Shown here: positions 56,123-64,000 of the stretch, piece after piece
Layout: each line of letters starts with the position of its first letter
How positions within the stretch are numbered: the first letter of the stretch is position 1
DNA from: Hymenobacter duratus
Lineage (GTDB): Bacteria; Bacteroidota; Bacteroidia; Cytophagales; Hymenobacteraceae
Direction of reading: 5' to 3'
Assembly (NCBI RefSeq): GCF_014698995.1
Contig: NZ_JACWZZ010000001.1
Location: forward strand, 62,001-126,000
DNA: 64,000 bases
Notes under the pieces: model-generated
Seen by the model: the letters and a program-made list of their open reading frames with translations, nothing else
The model's database searches: none
Told to the model about the DNA's origin: nothing
Made by a program: the position numbers and the translations under genes

Positions 56123-56440
56123 CTACAGAAACACTACCTCCTTAACTACAGTCTCGCCGACTGCGGCGTTGATGAGCTCCAGAACCCGAGTCTTGGCCAT
56201 CACCAGCTCGTGTTTGAGCGGAGCGGAGGTAAGCCGTACGAACAGCTTGCCATTGCTGACATAAATCTCCTTGGTCTTGAGCGCAACTGCCTTTCCCATG
56301 ACCTGTTCCCAGTTGGCCACAACGGTTACCTCGTTAAGCTTACCCTGCAATCGATAGGCCTTCAGAAGAGCTTTGATGCTGTCTTTGAGAGGGACAATAT
56401 CTGCTTGACGGGAGTTTTCCGGCGAGTTTGCTTTTTTCAC
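56123..56440 (-). CDS. DUF721 domain protein (DciA-like)
   Basis: 105 aa from a GTG at 56440. The DUF721 pattern: ADIVPLKDSIKALLKAYRLQGKLNEVTVVANWEQVMGKAVALKTKEIYVSNGKLFVRLTSAPLKHELVMAK, with the conserved W and the LxVxLxSxxxxxEL strand-helix. DciA-type proteins load the replicative helicase DnaB in bacteria without DnaC; smaller DUF721 proteins such as this may do the same. It lies 73 bp after recF on the same strand, the neighbourhood in which DUF721 genes are usually found. An upstream in-frame ATG at 56584 would overlap recF. Confidence 0.85.
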   Translation of the reverse strand: MKKANSPENSRQADIVPLKDSIKALLKAYRLQGKLNEVTVVANWEQVMGKAVALKTKEIYVSNGKLFVRLTSAPLKHELVMAKTRVLELINAAVGETVVKEVVFL

Positions 56441-56513
56441 AAGGAGAAGGTATAATAACGCGCGGGAAAAAGGGTGCTTGCTTCTGTGGAGAAGGCAGGC
56501 AAAGGTACTCCAA

Positions 56514-57641
56514 TCAGAGGGGCCGTACACTACCGCTCTCCACCTCAAACCGGCTGATCTGGTCTGTGATATTGGCAAGCGCAAGGTCAGTGCGGTCCAG
56601 ATGCGTATCAGTTAGAAATACCTGCCCAAAGGTGTGGTCGGCTACCAGTTGCAGGAGCCGGGTAATACGCTTTTCATCGAGCCGGTCGAATATGTCGTCG
56701 AGTAGGAGTAGGGGTTTTTGCTGTTGGCGCAGGGACAGGATTTCAAACTGCGCGAGCTTTAGAGCAATAACGTAAGACTTCTGCTGGCCCTGAGAACCGT
56801 AACTCTTTACTGCCAGCTCATCCATCAGGAAAACGAAGTCGTCTTTGTGCGGCCCAACCGTAGTGCGCTGCAATGCCAGATCCTTTCGCTCCTGCACGCG
56901 CAGTAATTTTGCGAAATCGGCTTCCGGCAGCTGGCTTTTATAGAACAGCGTCACGACCTCACGGCTATCGGCAAGCTGCTGATAGTGGCGTTGGAAAATG
57001 GGCGTGAACTCCACCAGAAACTGCTGACGAGCATCTACAATCTTTTGCCCAGCCGGAACCAGCTGCTCATCGAGCACCAGAAGATAGTCACGGTCGTAGC
57101 CCCCTTGCCGCTCAGCCGCCAGCTTCAATAACGAGTTGCGCTGCCGCAGGATATGGTTATAAGAAATCAGCAGTTCCAGATATGCATGGTCGAGCTGAGA
57201 GATAAGACTGTCGAAGTACTTGCGCCGTTCCTCGCTGCCCTGCCGGATAAGGTCTGTATCGTAAGGAGAGATAAGAACAGTTGGGTAGCGGCCGATGTGG
57301 TCAGATATCCGGTCGTAAGGTTGCTTGTCATGGGTAATGGCTTTCTTCTGCCCCGCACGCAGGCTTACTTGGATAGTCTCGCTACCAGTGCCTACTGATT
57401 CAGTTGTGTCGCCCTGCTGAAACCGGCCTTTCACGACAAAGAACTCTTCGCCTTGCTTAATGCTTTGCGCGTCCAGTGAGGTAAATGCGCTTTTGGTTAA
57501 AGAGAGGTAGTGGATTGCATCAAGCAGATTGGTTTTGCCGCTGCCGTTGTCGCCAATAAAGCAATTGATGCGCGGGGAAAAGCGCAGATTCGCTTCATCA
57601 TAGTTTTTGAAAAACAGCAGGTGCAGGCTTTCGAGTATCAT
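56514..57641 (-). CDS. recF: DNA replication and repair protein RecF
   Basis: 375 aa, normal length. SMC-like ABC ATPase that helps load RecA on gapped DNA with RecO and RecR. Walker A GDNGSGKTN at residues 30-38, the family opening LHLLFFKNYDEANLRFSP, signature-like SYGSQGQQKSYVIALKLA near residue 270, and Walker B PLLLLDDIFDRLDEKR. It is divergent from pdhA, with only 69 bp between the starts. Together with the DUF721 gene it forms a recF pair often found near the replication origin. Confidence 0.96.
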   Translation of the reverse strand: MILESLHLLFFKNYDEANLRFSPRINCFIGDNGSGKTNLLDAIHYLSLTKSAFTSLDAQSIKQGEEFFVVKGRFQQGDTTESVGTGSETIQVSLRAGQKKAITHDKQPYDRISDHIGRYPTVLISPYDTDLIRQGSEERRKYFDSLISQLDHAYLELLISYNHILRQRNSLLKLAAERQGGYDRDYLLVLDEQLVPAGQKIVDARQQFLVEFTPIFQRHYQQLADSREVVTLFYKSQLPEADFAKLLRVQERKDLALQRTTVGPHKDDFVFLMDELAVKSYGSQGQQKSYVIALKLAQFEILSLRQQQKPLLLLDDIFDRLDEKRITRLLQLVADHTFGQVFLTDTHLDRTDLALANITDQISRFEVESGSVRPL

Positions 57642-57673
57642 GCGTAGGGGTTCGGAATTGCAATCCTTTTACG

Positions 57674-57681
57674 TACTTTCG
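57674..57681 (+). promoter_or_regulatory. Putative -7 promoter box (TACTTTCG)
   Basis: TACTTTCG, one base from TAnnTTTG, 30 bp before pdhA ATG 57711 in the recF-pdhA divergent gap. Confidence 0.4.
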
Positions 57682-57710
57682 CATCCCAAACGCGAACAAC
57701 CGAAAGCAAG

Positions 57711-58898
57711 ATGGCGGAGACGAAAGTAAAGGCTGCCCCGAAGGCTTCCAATTCGGCGAAGAAAACGCCGGCCCAGAAAGCCGTTGCCAAGAGCAATGCT
57801 GTTACCAATACGGTAGAACAGCCCGACCCGGTGATGCCGCCTGCTGTGAGCAAAGGCAAGTCAGCAAAAAAAGGCGACGTGAAGGAAGCCAAGGCTACCT
57901 CGCCTGCCAAACCCAAATTCTCGAAAGAAACCTACCTTACCTGGTATGAGCAGATGCAGCTCATGCGCAAGTTTGAGGAGAAGGCCGGCCAGCTTTATGG
58001 CCAGCAAAAGATCAAAGGCTTCTGCCACCTGTATATTGGTCAGGAAGCCTGCGCTGCCGGCGCCGTTTCAGCGCTGCGCAAAGGCGACAAGTGGATTACG
58101 GCTTACCGCGACCACGCCCACCCTCTGGCTCTGGGCACTTCGCCAAACGCCATTATGGCTGAGCTGTATGCCAAAGCCACCGGCTGCTCCAAAGGCAAAG
58201 GCGGCTCGATGCACATCTTCGATAAGGAGGTCAACTTCGTAGGCGGCCACGGCATCGTGGGGGCGCAGGTCCCCATGGGCGCCGGCATTGCCTTTGCCGA
58301 GAAGTACAACAAGACCGGCAACCTCTGCATCTGCTACATGGGCGACGGCGCCGTGCGCCAGGGCGCCCTGCACGAGGCCTTCAACATGGCCATGCTGTGG
58401 AAGCTGCCCGTCATCTTCGTAGTGGAGAACAACGGCTACGCCATGGGCACTTCGGTGCAGCGTACGTCTAACGTAACGGAGCTCTACCACATCGGCCGCG
58501 GCTACGACATGCCGTCGGAGCCGGTGAATGCCATGAACGTGGAAGACGTGCACGATGCCGTAGCGCGCGCCGCTGAGCGTGCCCGTGCCGGCGAAGGCCC
58601 GACGTTCCTGGAGTTCAAAACCTACCGCTACAAAGGTCACTCCATGAGCGACCCGGCCAAGTACCGCACCAAGGAAGAGCTGGAGGACTACCGCTCCCGC
58701 GACGCCATCGAAGCAGTGCGCCACACTATCCTGACCAACAACATGGCCACGGAAGAAGCACTGACGGCCATTGATGAAAAAATCAAAGCGCAGGTACTGG
58801 AGTCGGTGGAGTTTGCGGAAACCTCGCCTTATCCAACCGCCGACGAACTGTTCAAGGACGTGTACGTGCAGCAGGATTATCCTTACATCCGCGACTAA
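57711..58898 (+). CDS. pdhA: Pyruvate dehydrogenase E1 component, alpha subunit
   Basis: 395 aa. Thiamine-diphosphate-dependent alpha subunit; with a beta subunit it decarboxylates pyruvate and passes acetyl to lipoyl-E2. The TPP motif GDGAVRQGALHEAFNMAMLWKLPVIFVVENN is intact, as are the phosphorylation-loop-like YRYKGHSMSDPAKYRTKEEL and HLYIGQEACAAGAVSAL. Residues 1-72 are a Lys/Ala/Pro-rich disordered extension that is not part of the usual family core. The beta subunit and E2/E3 genes are not in the window. It is divergent from recF and followed 50 bp later by a TPR gene. Confidence 0.94.
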   Translation: MAETKVKAAPKASNSAKKTPAQKAVAKSNAVTNTVEQPDPVMPPAVSKGKSAKKGDVKEAKATSPAKPKFSKETYLTWYEQMQLMRKFEEKAGQLYGQQKIKGFCHLYIGQEACAAGAVSALRKGDKWITAYRDHAHPLALGTSPNAIMAELYAKATGCSKGKGGSMHIFDKEVNFVGGHGIVGAQVPMGAGIAFAEKYNKTGNLCICYMGDGAVRQGALHEAFNMAMLWKLPVIFVVENNGYAMGTSVQRTSNVTELYHIGRGYDMPSEPVNAMNVEDVHDAVARAAERARAGEGPTFLEFKTYRYKGHSMSDPAKYRTKEELEDYRSRDAIEAVRHTILTNNMATEEALTAIDEKIKAQVLESVEFAETSPYPTADELFKDVYVQQDYPYIRD

Positions 58899-58948
58899 CA
58901 CGAAGCGGGCTTTACCCCGGCTCTGGCCGCTGTTACCAGAAACCACTC

Positions 58949-59719
58949 ATGTCAAAGATTCCCTACACGGGCAAAACGCCCGGAGCACGTCAGCCGCAAC
59001 AGCCTGTCTCGGCCGACCCGCTTGCTCCTGCTACCTTCTCTACAGAGCATCCGCTACTGGAAGATCCGGACGCCTTGGCTACTCGGCTGGTTGAGTCGGA
59101 GGATTTCCTGCGGCGCAATAAAAATGTGCTGTTGGGCTTGCTGGCCGTAGTGGTACTGGCAATAGTAGGGGCATTTGGCTTCTATACGTGGCGCTCATCG
59201 CAGGACAGCAAGGCACAAGCTGCCATGTTCCAAGCTGTGAACTACTGGGAGGCTGACTCGCTGAAGAAAGCCATGAAAGGCGACGGTCAGTATGTAGGAC
59301 TGGAGTCGGTTGCAAACGAATACAGCGGTACCAAAGCAGGCAACTTGGCCAATTTCTACGCCGGTGTTGCAGCGCTGAAAGAAGGTCAGTACAAAGCTGC
59401 GGCCGACTATCTGGAGGATTTCTCGTCTGACGATTTGCTGGTGCAGGCCCGCGCCTATGCCCTGCTCGGCGACGCTAATCTGGAGCAAAACAAATACAAG
59501 GAGGCAGCAGAGTTTTACAACAAAGCGGCCAACCACAACGCCAATGAGCAATTCTCGCCCGGCTACCTCCTGAAGGAAGCTACGGCTCTGGAACTGGCCA
59601 AGGACTACGCAGGTGCCTTGAAAGCCTACGACCGGATTGTGACAGAGTATCCTGCCTCATTTGAGGTGAACGAAGCCCGCCAGTACAAAGCCCGCGCCGA
59701 GGCACTCAGCGGTAAATAG
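58949..59719 (+). CDS. Membrane-anchored tetratricopeptide repeat protein
   Basis: 256 aa. A disordered N-terminus of about 55 residues, one membrane helix (VLLGLLAVVVLAIVGAFGFYTW, about 72-93), then four or five TPR-like helical hairpins in the periplasm (AANFYAGVAALKEGQYKAAADYLED, ALLGDANLEQNKYKEAAEFYNKA, ALELAKDYAGALKAYDRIVTEYP). The layout recalls YfgM, an ancillary SecYEG-associated protein. Here the topology suggests a scaffold for protein interactions; the partner is unknown. It starts 50 bp after pdhA and ends in a terminator. Confidence 0.82.
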   Translation: MSKIPYTGKTPGARQPQQPVSADPLAPATFSTEHPLLEDPDALATRLVESEDFLRRNKNVLLGLLAVVVLAIVGAFGFYTWRSSQDSKAQAAMFQAVNYWEADSLKKAMKGDGQYVGLESVANEYSGTKAGNLANFYAGVAALKEGQYKAAADYLEDFSSDDLLVQARAYALLGDANLEQNKYKEAAEFYNKAANHNANEQFSPGYLLKEATALELAKDYAGALKAYDRIVTEYPASFEVNEARQYKARAEALSGK

Positions 59720-59755
59720 CATAATGCCTCCCTGGCAAACGGGGATGGCGCAAAA

Positions 59756-59788
59756 AGAAAAGGACGGTGTAGTGCCGTCCTTTTTTTT
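59756..59788 (+). terminator. Rho-independent terminator
   Basis: The stem aaaggacgg / ccgtccttt with a T8 tail lies 36 bp after the TPR gene stop. Confidence 0.9.
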
Positions 59789-59880
59789 ATCCGGTTTCCT
59801 TACCAGAGTCGCACGACAGCACGCACCCAAAACGGGCATCGATTACGCACTACGCACAACGCTTTTTTTCCTCCTACCTC

Positions 59881-60357
59881 ATGGCCACTTCCCTCAAGAA
59901 CCTGAGCGAGTACAACTCCGACCAATTCATCGACATTACCGACAAACGCTTCGGCTTGGTAGTGGCCGAGTGGAACCGCGAAATAACCGATACGCTGGCA
60001 CGCGGCGCGTACGAGACGCTGCTAAAGCATGGCGCTAAGGAGGAGAACATCTTCCGCAACACGGTGCCGGGCAGCTTCGAGCTGACACTGGGTGCGCAAC
60101 TGCTGGCCCAGCACGAGGAAATAGATGCTGTTATCTGCCTAGGCGTTGTTATCAAGGGCGAAACCAAGCACGATGACTACATCTGCCACGCAGTTGCCAA
60201 TGGCATTACCAATGTGGGCCTGAAGTTTAACAAGCCGGTCATCTTTGGGCTGGTGACGACCAACACGCTGGAGCAGGCTTGGGACCGGGCCGGCGGCAAA
60301 CACGGCAATAAAGGGGTAGAAGGGGCAGTGGCTGCAATCCAGATGCTGAGCTTCTAA
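59881..60357 (+). CDS. ribH: 6,7-dimethyl-8-ribityllumazine synthase
   Basis: 158 aa, standard for RibH, which condenses the ribityl-uracil intermediate with dihydroxybutanone phosphate in riboflavin synthesis; the enzyme forms 60-mers or pentamers. Motifs: FGLVVAEWNREIT, VPGSFELTLGAQ, CLGVVIKGETKHDDYICHAV (with His near the active site) and FGLVTTNTLEQAWDRAGGKHGNKG. No FMN riboswitch was recognised in the 92-bp gap upstream, so regulation is not visible. Confidence 0.96.
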   Translation: MATSLKNLSEYNSDQFIDITDKRFGLVVAEWNREITDTLARGAYETLLKHGAKEENIFRNTVPGSFELTLGAQLLAQHEEIDAVICLGVVIKGETKHDDYICHAVANGITNVGLKFNKPVIFGLVTTNTLEQAWDRAGGKHGNKGVEGAVAAIQMLSF

Positions 60358-60421
60358 ATCAGCAATTTGCCAGAGTCGTGCTGTAAAGTGCCGACGCAAA
60401 AGGGATTGTCGCACAAAAGCG

Positions 60422-60429
60422 TAGCTTTG
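60422..60429 (+). promoter_or_regulatory. Putative -7 promoter box (TAGCTTTG)
   Basis: Exact TAnnTTTG match in the 247-bp gap between ribH and the DksA-like gene; it would give a leader of about 165 nt. The rest of the gap has no gene. Confidence 0.4.
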
Positions 60430-60604
60430 CGCCCGAAAACGCCAGGGCATCCCGCTCGTTTCTAGGTGGTTTTGCCGGTAGCGCAGACAAGTAGCTAAAC
60501 TAATTTTCTGCTAAAGCTGTTGGCACCAACATCCCGAGGGCTGTTCACGGCATTCGATATCATCTTCTCTCTCCCATTTTTAGTTTACCTTTTCCGACCC
60601 CGAC

Positions 60605-60988
60605 ATGAGTGACGAAACCCTACGCTATTCCAGAGAAGATTTGGCCGAGTTCGAGCAAATCATCCAGGATAAGCTAACCGCCGCCCGCAAAGAGGTTGCT
60701 TTCATCAAAGAAACCTTAAGCCGCAAAAACGATACTGGCACCGACAATACAGCGTCTTCCTCGAAGGTGCTGGAAGATGGCGCTGATACGGCCGAAAAGG
60801 AAAGCCTGAACCAGTTGGCTTCCCGCCAGATGAAGTTCATTCAGCAGCTTGAAAATGCCTTGGTCCGTATCAAGAATGGTACATACGGTGTGTGCATTGG
60901 CACCGGCAAGCTGATTCCGAAAGAACGCCTGCGCGCAGTACCGCACACCCAGCATTCCATCGAAGCCAAAATGGCTCGTCGCGACTAG
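60605..60988 (+). CDS. TraR/DksA-family transcription regulator
   Basis: 127 aa. A coiled-coil N-terminal half (EDLAEFEQIIQDKLTAARKEVAF ...) with the acidic tip region DGADTAEKES, then a zinc-finger-like GTYGVCIGTGKLIPKERLRAVPHTQHSIEAK. The C4 finger of classical DksA is degenerate: only one Cys remains, and the second pair is His-x-x-His. Bacteroidetes proteins of this family often show such loss. It probably binds the RNA polymerase secondary channel to modulate initiation; whether it responds to ppGpp cannot be told from sequence. It is followed by a strong terminator. Confidence 0.85.
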   Translation: MSDETLRYSREDLAEFEQIIQDKLTAARKEVAFIKETLSRKNDTGTDNTASSSKVLEDGADTAEKESLNQLASRQMKFIQQLENALVRIKNGTYGVCIGTGKLIPKERLRAVPHTQHSIEAKMARRD

Positions 60989-61010
60989 GTCCGACACCTT
61001 CTCTTGCAGC

Positions 61011-61068
61011 GCCCGGACCAACGGTCTGTCTTCTTTTAGAAGGAAGGCCGTTGGTCCGGGCACTGTTT
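61011..61068 (+). terminator. Long hairpin terminator
   Basis: The 14-bp stem gcccggaccaacgg / ccgttggtccgggc, with an inner cttct / agaag pairing and a short T-rich tail, lies 23 bp after the DksA-like gene stop. Confidence 0.85.
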
Positions 61069-61168
61069 TCTGGTCTGGCTCGTTCTCACCAGCGCGCTCA
61101 GACTAGCGCTTACCTGACGTTCTTATTTTCACCTGTACCGTAGCGATACGGAACTCATCCTTGCAACC

Positions 61169-62953
61169 ATGGGCAAGAAGCACAACTCCGGCAATCCGGC
61201 CGGCCGTAGCGGCCGCACCGACCAACCCTCCAGCAGCACTGGCGGATCGGGTTTCTACCAAAAATTTAACGCGCCACGTGGCGGTAGCGACCGGCCCAGC
61301 TCGGGCGGCGACCGTGAGCGGCCAAACCGCTCCGGCGACGCAGGCAACCGAAACGGTTCTTCTGACCGGCCCGCTTTCGGCCGTGGCCCTGGCGACCGTA
61401 CCGGTGGCTTTGGTGGCCCGAAGAAATTTGGCGGACCCAACAAGTCAGGTGGCAGCTTTGGCCGTAGCAACGACAGTGGTGGCCGTCCTTACGGCAACCG
61501 GCCGGCGGAAGGCGGCCGTGGCTTTGAGCGTGGCGGCCCGCGCCGCGACGATGACCGTCGGGGCAGCAACTTCGGAGGGCCACGCCGCGAGGACGACCGT
61601 CCAGTGCGCCCGTTTTCACCTAAAAAGACGTGGGAAGGCCAGCCCTACCGCCAGGAAGGCCGCCCAGCAGTGCCTCGGGGTGGTGCCGGCGAACGGAATC
61701 GGAAGTTCATCAAATCGGACCCCAACCAGCCAGAAACGCCGCGCGACTTCAAGCCGCGTGATACATCTTTCGATGCAGCTCCACGCACTGACAGCAACCT
61801 GGGACCCGACCGGGAAATCCGGCCGGCCCGGCCCTTCGATTTTCGGGGCCGTCCGGAAGGATTTGATGAGCAGCCAGCCCCCCGTCGCGAGCGGGATACC
61901 GAATCAGGCGATAGAACTCGTGGCACCTACGGCGAGCGGCGTGAAGGAGGCTTCGGCACCCGGAGCACTGGTGAGCGGAGCAGCTTTGGTACGCGTAGCT
62001 TCACTGACCGGAACGACCGGAAAGAAGGTGGTTTTGGTGCCAGCCGCAGCTTCGGCGAGCGGGATGCCCGACCTGAGCGCCCAGCGCCGACCCGCTTTGG
62101 CCGCGACGCCTCCACGCCCAACCGTGCCGACAAGCTGAAGCGCGGTGAAGTAGCTGGCCAAGCTCCCGACTACAAGAACCTCAAGCACTACGAAGACGAC
62201 AAGAACCGCGGCAATAAGCGTCGTCGGCAGGAGGAGGAAAGCGGCGACGAGCTGCGTCTGAACCGCTACATCGCCAATGCGGGTGTTTGCTCCCGCCGCG
62301 AGGCCGACTCGCTGATTGCAGCGGGCGAAATCAAGGTGAATGGGGAAGTAGTGACGGAAATGGGCTACAAAGTGCTGCCCACCGACACGGTGCAGTACGG
62401 CAAGACCAATCTCAACCGCGAGAAGCTGGTGTACGTGCTGCTGAACAAGCCCAAAGACACCATCACGACGACCGAAGACCCGGAAGGCCGCCGCACGGTA
62501 ATGGACCTCATCAAGGAGTCGTCGAAGGAGCGTATTTTCCCGGTGGGCCGCCTCGACCGTAACACGACCGGCTTGTTGCTCTTCACCAATGATGGCGAGG
62601 TGGCACAGAAACTCTCGCATCCTTCGCACCGCAACAAGAAAATCTACCAGGTAGAGCTCGACAAGCCACTCACGGAAGAGCACCTGAAGCAGATTGCGGC
62701 CGGTGTGGAGCTGGAAGATGGCAAGGCTGAAGTGGATGACGTAGCTGTGGTAGCAGGCAACGCACACTTTGTGGGCGTTGAGATTCACATCGGGCGGAAC
62801 CGTATTGTGCGCCGCATTTTCGAGCATTTGGGCTACGATGTAGTGACGCTTGACCGGGTGCAGTACGCGGGCCTCACGAAAAAAGACCTGCCACGCGGCA
62901 AATGGCGCTTCCTGAACGAGAAGGAAGTTATCCGGCTGAAGTATTTCATGTAA
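61169..62953 (+). CDS. 23S/16S rRNA pseudouridine synthase (RsuA/RluB group) with long disordered N-terminus
   Basis: 594 aa. Residues 1-355 are low-complexity, Gly/Arg/Ser/Asp/Pro-rich (RGG-like, for example GGFGGPKKFGGPNKSG), and probably disordered and RNA-binding. The S4 domain is at about 360-410 (LRLNRYIANAGVCSRREADSLI). The catalytic domain follows, with GRLDRNTTGLLLFTNDG carrying the Asp nucleophile, then RNRIVRRIFEHLGYDVVTLDRV. It should isomerise uridine in rRNA; the target site is not deducible. The long extension is typical of Bacteroidetes homologues. Start is ATG 61169. Confidence 0.9.
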   Translation: MGKKHNSGNPAGRSGRTDQPSSSTGGSGFYQKFNAPRGGSDRPSSGGDRERPNRSGDAGNRNGSSDRPAFGRGPGDRTGGFGGPKKFGGPNKSGGSFGRSNDSGGRPYGNRPAEGGRGFERGGPRRDDDRRGSNFGGPRREDDRPVRPFSPKKTWEGQPYRQEGRPAVPRGGAGERNRKFIKSDPNQPETPRDFKPRDTSFDAAPRTDSNLGPDREIRPARPFDFRGRPEGFDEQPAPRRERDTESGDRTRGTYGERREGGFGTRSTGERSSFGTRSFTDRNDRKEGGFGASRSFGERDARPERPAPTRFGRDASTPNRADKLKRGEVAGQAPDYKNLKHYEDDKNRGNKRRRQEEESGDELRLNRYIANAGVCSRREADSLIAAGEIKVNGEVVTEMGYKVLPTDTVQYGKTNLNREKLVYVLLNKPKDTITTTEDPEGRRTVMDLIKESSKERIFPVGRLDRNTTGLLLFTNDGEVAQKLSHPSHRNKKIYQVELDKPLTEEHLKQIAAGVELEDGKAEVDDVAVVAGNAHFVGVEIHIGRNRIVRRIFEHLGYDVVTLDRVQYAGLTKKDLPRGKWRFLNEKEVIRLKYFM

Positions 62954-63108
62954 AACGCAACCCCCGGCGTGCCGGGCGTCTCCTACAGGTGAGATGGGCT
63001 ACATGGTGAGTTTGATGTTCAGGGCGGCGCAACGCATGCAAGCGGAACATTGAGCTCACCATCTGCCCAACTTACTGGTCCATCATCTCATATGCCATTA
63101 CCGTTTCC

Positions 63109-63852
63109 GTGCGCACGTTAGCTCTCGATATTGGGAACACAGCTGTGAAATACGGTTGCTTCGAGGGAAACGACCTAGTAGAAACAGCCAGCGGCCAGAC
63201 GCGGGAGCAGGTAGTGGCTGCTGTGCAACGCTGGCGCCCGCGCCATGCCGTGCTGGCCTCCGTAGCGGCTCCTACCGCAACGTGGGCCGCCATGCTCCGG
63301 CAGGAGGTGAACGGTACCGTATTGGAGTTTCAGCCTGCCGCTACGCCGTTGCCCATTAGCACTACCTACGCCACACCGCACACGCTTGGGGCCGACCGTC
63401 TGGCTGCTGCGGTAGGCGCTGCCTGGCTGCGGCCCGGCCACGATACGCTTATCGTGGATGCGGGTACGGCCATCAAGTGCGACCTGGTAGAAGGAGGGCA
63501 CACGTTTCGGGGCGGTAGTATTGCGCCGGGGCTGGCTATGCGTTTTAGGGCGCTGCACACGTTTACGGGGCGACTGCCACTCGTCGAAATGCCGGAGGAA
63601 GTAGCGGCCCCGCTGCCCCTAACCGGCGACGACACGGTTTCCTCGATTCGGAGCGGCGTGCTCAACGGCGCGGCGGCGGAGGTCAATGGCTTCATTACCA
63701 GCTACCGGGAACAATATCCCGGGCTGGCGGTGGTCTTGGCAGGCGGCGACGCCGCTTTTTTCCAACCACGGCTGAAAGGCCTTATCTTTGGCATTCCGGA
63801 GCTCGTGCTGATTGGGCTCCACCGTATATTGGCATACAATGTTAAACTCTAA
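63109..63852 (+). CDS. coaX: Type III pantothenate kinase
   Basis: 247 aa. CoaX phosphorylates pantothenate, the first step of CoA synthesis, and unlike CoaA is not feedback-inhibited. The ASKHA-fold motifs are LDIGNTAVKYGCFEG (about 6-20), GADRLAAAVGAAWLRPGHDTLIVDAGTAIKCDLVEGG (phosphate and base binding) and FRGGSIAPGLAMRFRALHTFTGRLP. GTG 63109 is the start; the ATG 63092 is out of frame. Its stop overlaps the next start by 14 bp, so the two are translationally linked. Confidence 0.94.
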   Translation: MRTLALDIGNTAVKYGCFEGNDLVETASGQTREQVVAAVQRWRPRHAVLASVAAPTATWAAMLRQEVNGTVLEFQPAATPLPISTTYATPHTLGADRLAAAVGAAWLRPGHDTLIVDAGTAIKCDLVEGGHTFRGGSIAPGLAMRFRALHTFTGRLPLVEMPEEVAAPLPLTGDDTVSSIRSGVLNGAAAEVNGFITSYREQYPGLAVVLAGGDAAFFQPRLKGLIFGIPELVLIGLHRILAYNVKL

Positions 63853-64000
63853 ATACGCCGGGCTGCTGGGATTGACGGTGTTGAGCCTCGCGGGCGCTAC
63901 GTACAGCCACGGGCAAAGCCTCGGCAACTCTCCTTATTCCCGCCTCGGGCTGGGCGACACCTACTTCAACGCGGGTGGTGTCCGGCAGATGGGAATGGGC
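63839..64000 (+). CDS. Outer-membrane protein (3' partial)
   Basis: Begins at ATG 63839, overlapping coaX by 14 bp, and runs off the window. It has a signal peptide (about residues 1-25), then NSPYSRLGLGDTYFNAGGVRQMGMG, the N-terminal pattern of a Bacteroidetes outer-membrane beta-barrel family that commonly follows coaX. Only 54 residues are visible, so the barrel is inferred. Confidence 0.8.
   Translation, partial: MLNSKYAGLLGLTVLSLAGATYSHGQSLGNSPYSRLGLGDTYFNAGGVRQMGMG

Noticed and set aside
61161..62138. A 325-codon Ala/Thr/Pro-rich frame over the pseudouridine synthase N-terminus
   Set aside because: Alternate frame of repetitive GC-rich DNA with no known domain; the 61169 frame runs continuously into S4 and catalytic domains.

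Overview
The window reads as a chromosomal segment of a high-GC Bacteroidetes bacterium, most probably Hymenobacter or a close relative in the Cytophagales. Three things support this: proteins with type IX secretion sorting domains (9231..11084, 14387..16051, 33163..36396); Bacteroidetes-type genes and gene orders (DUF4175 / ATPase / ybeY, then mnmG; rnr / polyprenyl synthase / rhomboid; DUF721 / recF; coaX / outer-membrane protein); and recurrent TAnnTTTG-like -7 boxes in front of genes. No rRNA, tRNA, CRISPR array or transposase gene was seen.

Layout. 1..8663 holds the end of an SGNH esterase and an alpha-glucan utilisation locus: a glucan phosphorylase-family protein divergent from two exported GH13 amylases, an SDR oxidoreductase and a disaccharide-type MFS transporter. 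8682..16051 carries a STAS-like small protein, an exported GHL10 hydrolase, an M16 peptidase and an SBBP-repeat exported protein. 16607..27540 is a mostly housekeeping run: DUF4175, an anti-sigma-type ATPase, YbeY, an arginyltransferase-like protein, MnmG, a methyltransferase and an Ig-like lipoprotein. 27600..28505 is a large non-coding region dense in DnaA-box-like 9-mers. A second small cluster lies at 29544..29586, beyond two small genes. Together they look like a two-part replication origin. 29752..43188 has a phosphate transporter, glycyl-tRNA synthetase, a giant type-B sorted PKD/SBBP protein, a frameshifted STAS-like gene, an MMPL/RND exporter and isoleucyl-tRNA synthetase.

43451..45511 contains lspA and an A+T-rich lipoprotein gene bracketed by two identical copies of a 28-bp hairpin sequence. 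45512..54256 has a double ABC ATPase, RNase R, polyprenyl diphosphate synthase, a rhomboid protease, small membrane proteins and a glycerophosphodiesterase. 54257..55311 is A+T-rich, with a small HTH regulator whose DNA is full of TGTAAC palindromes, followed 7 bp later by a perfect parS sequence. 55312..64000 has a thioesterase, a DUF721 (DciA-like) protein, recF, pdhA, a TPR membrane protein, ribH, a DksA-like regulator, a pseudouridine synthase with a long disordered N-terminus, coaX and the start of an outer-membrane protein.

The most notable signals are the candidate bipartite origin, the perfect parS and the recF/DUF721 pair, all in one window and suggesting an origin-proximal segment. 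Others are the two-copy ~92-bp palindromic element, the hairpin-bracketed insertion, and the phosphorylase with Thr where the PLP lysine is expected. Dispersed palindromes at 21102..21196, 39581..39673, 45457..45478 and 50237..50404 indicate non-autonomous repeat families.
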